Shown: in pieces, positions 62,123 to 64,000 of the stretch
Position numbering within the stretch: position 1 is the stretch's first letter
Layout: each line of letters begins with the position of its first letter
Assembly (NCBI RefSeq): GCF_000012845.1
Contig: NC_009615.1
Coordinates: forward strand, 1,139,501 to 1,203,500
DNA length: 64,000 nt
Reading direction: 5' to 3'
Source of the DNA: Parabacteroides distasonis ATCC 8503
GTDB lineage: Bacteria; Bacteroidota; Bacteroidia; Bacteroidales; Tannerellaceae
Translations under genes and position numbers: made by a program
Notes under the pieces: model-generated
Databases searched by the model: none
What the model was told of the DNA's origin: nothing
Seen by the model: only the letters and a program-made list of their open reading frames with translations

Positions 62123-63934
62123 ATGGAATTATTCAAGGTTATGAATCTGCCAGACGGACATCTTCTTCAAAACGGAAAATACAGACTTACTCATGTGGTT
62201 GGTCAAGGTGGTTTTGGCATAACCTACAGAGGAGTTTGGTACACAGAGGTTAAAGGATCTTTAGGTACCGTAAAGACGGAGGTCCCTATCTGTGTCAAGG
62301 AATATTTCTTCAAGGATTATTGTTATAGAGAACCCGGTTCCCAAGCCGTAAAAGTACATTCGGAGACGGGAAAGGTCTTATTTAACAAGTTCAAGGAAAA
62401 ACTGATCAAAGAGGCAAAGATCCTATCGGAAGTTCACCATCCCTATATCGTAAACGTGTTGGAGGTTTTCGAGGAAAACAATACGGCTTATATTGCCATG
62501 GAGTATATTTCCGGCTTCTCGCTAAAATATATGCTTGAGAAAAACGGGATATTGCCCGAAGCTACGGTCCTTAAATATGTACGGCAAATTGGCGAGGCGT
62601 TACAATTCGTTCATGATAAGAGTATCTTGCATCTGGATATCAAGCCTAGCAATATCTTGATCGATAAGAACGGGAACGCCCGCTTGATCGATTTCGGAGT
62701 CAGCAAACGTTACGATATCGAGCAGGAAGAGACCAGCACTACGATGTTAACCCTTTCTAAAGGATTCGCATCCATAGAGCAATACGATAACGAAGGAACA
62801 CAAGTGTTCTCGCCCCGTCCGGATATTTATTCCTTGGGAGCCACGATGTATAATCTGTTAACGGGAACAATCCCTACAGAATCTATACTACGTGCCGCAC
62901 GTCCTTTGCGAAACCCCTCTGAAATCAATGCGGCGATCAGCCCGAAAACAGAGGCTGTTATCATAAAAGCGATGCAAATCATTCCTGCGGATCGCTTTGA
63001 GACGGTGGGCGAGATGTTGGCGTCTTTGGATTTTTCTCAAGCGGAAAAGGAAGTTCAGGTTGTCCCAAGTCCATCTCCCGAGATTGTGAATGAGGAAACA
63101 ACGGTGGTTTATTCATCACCTGTAGATTCTAAATTAGTAGGATCGGATGATGAAGAGACTGTTGTCAATGTGGCTAATCCACCTGCCGTGGAGCCAATAA
63201 CAGAAAAGAATAATTCCAGAAAGAAAATAATTCCTATCGGAATCGCTATATTTGTCGTTGTAGGATCCGCTACGGCTCTTTTAGTGCATAGCAATAGGCC
63301 CACAAAAGAGGTTGTCGAGAGTATTGATTTACCTTCAGCTGTGGAGCCGGATAGCAATGTCTCAAAAGAAGTAGAAATGCCAGATCACCCAGTTCTACAT
63401 ACGGAACCTCCTATCTCTGAGATAAAGAAAGCGGAGAAACAAGAGCCTAAAGTGGAAGAGAAACGACCTATGGAAACAGAGCATACGACAGAAGAGAATG
63501 TTCTCCCGGATCAGCCATCGGAAAATGAGATGAATGAGAAATATAACTCGTTAATCGCCTCCGGTAAGGAAAAAATGGCCAAAGCTGATTATTCGGGAGC
63601 TAAGAAAGATTTGTCGGAGGCAAAGGATACGAAACTTACGGAAGAGGTAGTCCGGTTGATCATCGCTTGCGATGAGAAAACCGAGGAGAAACGTATAGCG
63701 GACAAAAAGGCCCTGTATGAGGAGAAAATGGCTTTCGGACGATATAAGATCGTACGCAAGAAGTCAAATAACAGATACGGGGCGATCGATTCGAAAGCCG
63801 AGGAACGTATTCCTTGCAAATACCTAAGTGTCGGTATCGCGGATAACGGCCGGGCATTCGAACGGGAAGACAATTTGTTTGATATTTATAATTCTGACGG
63901 ATCATTGATTAGCGAAGGCCTTACTTATTATTGA
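62123..63934 (+). CDS. Transmembrane Ser/Thr protein kinase (Hanks type)
   Basis: 603 residues. Kinase domain about 18-300: glycine loop VVGQGGFGITYRG, ATP Lys59, catalytic HLDIKPSNIL with Asp172, and DFG with Asp190. A linker, one membrane helix (about 373-393), a charged Glu/Lys-rich stalk and a C-terminal domain with WG-repeat-like strands (GRYKIVRKKSNNRYGAIDS). The C-terminal part lies outside the membrane and is the probable sensor. Closes the FHA/PP2C/kinase set. Confidence 0.93.
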   Translation: MELFKVMNLPDGHLLQNGKYRLTHVVGQGGFGITYRGVWYTEVKGSLGTVKTEVPICVKEYFFKDYCYREPGSQAVKVHSETGKVLFNKFKEKLIKEAKILSEVHHPYIVNVLEVFEENNTAYIAMEYISGFSLKYMLEKNGILPEATVLKYVRQIGEALQFVHDKSILHLDIKPSNILIDKNGNARLIDFGVSKRYDIEQEETSTTMLTLSKGFASIEQYDNEGTQVFSPRPDIYSLGATMYNLLTGTIPTESILRAARPLRNPSEINAAISPKTEAVIIKAMQIIPADRFETVGEMLASLDFSQAEKEVQVVPSPSPEIVNEETTVVYSSPVDSKLVGSDDEETVVNVANPPAVEPITEKNNSRKKIIPIGIAIFVVVGSATALLVHSNRPTKEVVESIDLPSAVEPDSNVSKEVEMPDHPVLHTEPPISEIKKAEKQEPKVEEKRPMETEHTTEENVLPDQPSENEMNEKYNSLIASGKEKMAKADYSGAKKDLSEAKDTKLTEEVVRLIIACDEKTEEKRIADKKALYEEKMAFGRYKIVRKKSNNRYGAIDSKAEERIPCKYLSVGIADNGRAFEREDNLFDIYNSDGSLISEGLTYY

Positions 63935-63975
63935 TTGTAATATTATGAACAACTAAACATGTATTTACCTATTAT

Positions 63976-64000
63976 ATGAAAAGACTTTGGATATTGATGA
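63976..64000 (+). CDS. Start of a further gene (cut by window edge)
   Basis: ATG AAA AGA CTT TGG ATA TTG ATG (MKRLWILM...) looks like the start of an exported protein. Nothing more can be said. Confidence 0.4.

Noticed and set aside
1..64000. CRISPR arrays, tRNA or rRNA genes, insertion sequences, prophage
   Set aside because: No regularly spaced direct repeats, cloverleaf-like segments, transposases or phage structural genes were seen by reading.

Overview
The window reads as chromosomal DNA of a Bacteroidales gut bacterium, most likely Parabacteroides (P. distasonis-like). The case rests on Bacteroidetes-type promoters (TAnnTTTG -7 boxes, in one place with TTG 19 bp upstream), AraC-output hybrid regulators, a type IX secretion (T9SS) sorting tail, HU-like, DUF3078 and fimbrillin-type proteins, pyruvate phosphate dikinase, an archaeal-type ProRS and moderate GC. 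The genus is an inference. I saw no rRNA, tRNA, CRISPR array, insertion sequence or prophage.

Left part (1-15.1 kb), metabolic islands: an AraC regulator cut by the window edge, divergent from an alpha/beta hydrolase, a DUF3737 beta-helix protein and a MalY/PatB C-S lyase; an MFS transporter plus LacZ-type beta-galactosidase operon (minus); HsmA-family protein, a truncated cytochrome c peroxidase, PoxB, a secreted Gfo/Idh/MocA protein, ProS, and a membrane AraC regulator.

Middle (15.1-33.6 kb), accessory and decaying: a hybrid two-component regulator (HTCS) broken by deletions and a stop is followed by about 15 co-oriented genes. They encode an OmpA-like protein, lipoproteins, TPR and coiled-coil secreted proteins, a lytic-transglycosylase-like protein, an HU-like protein, an L,D-transpeptidase, DUF4412/TapB-like proteins, four zinc-ribbon proteins (three with membrane segments), and a T9SS cargo. 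At least seven genes here carry frameshifts, in-frame stops or deletions, while the housekeeping genes around the segment are intact. The gene content suggests a little-described envelope/peptidoglycan locus that is being lost, or is badly sequenced, in this strain.

Right part: fhs (minus), an unknown coiled-coil protein, cobI, a cobalamin riboswitch controlling a BtuF-BtuC-BtuD importer, a second AraC regulator, and a scar region holding remnants of a CocE hydrolase and a fimbrillin next to a tyrosine recombinase. Then come a very large fused FAD/Fe-S dehydrogenase, small stress/regulatory genes (PepSY-like, DUF2975 + Xre, DUF1622, YecH), a DUF3078 barrel, MltF, RlmD (TTG start) and ppdK.

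The last 6 kb (58.1-64 kb) is a phosphosignalling module: histidine kinase, LytTR protein, two FHA/zinc-ribbon proteins, an acidic mini-protein, a PP2C phosphatase and a transmembrane Ser/Thr kinase. Just upstream of it, two perfect 27-bp inverted repeats flank a 117-bp segment that carries a forward promoter: a probable invertible (phase-variable) promoter, and the most striking regulatory structure in the window.
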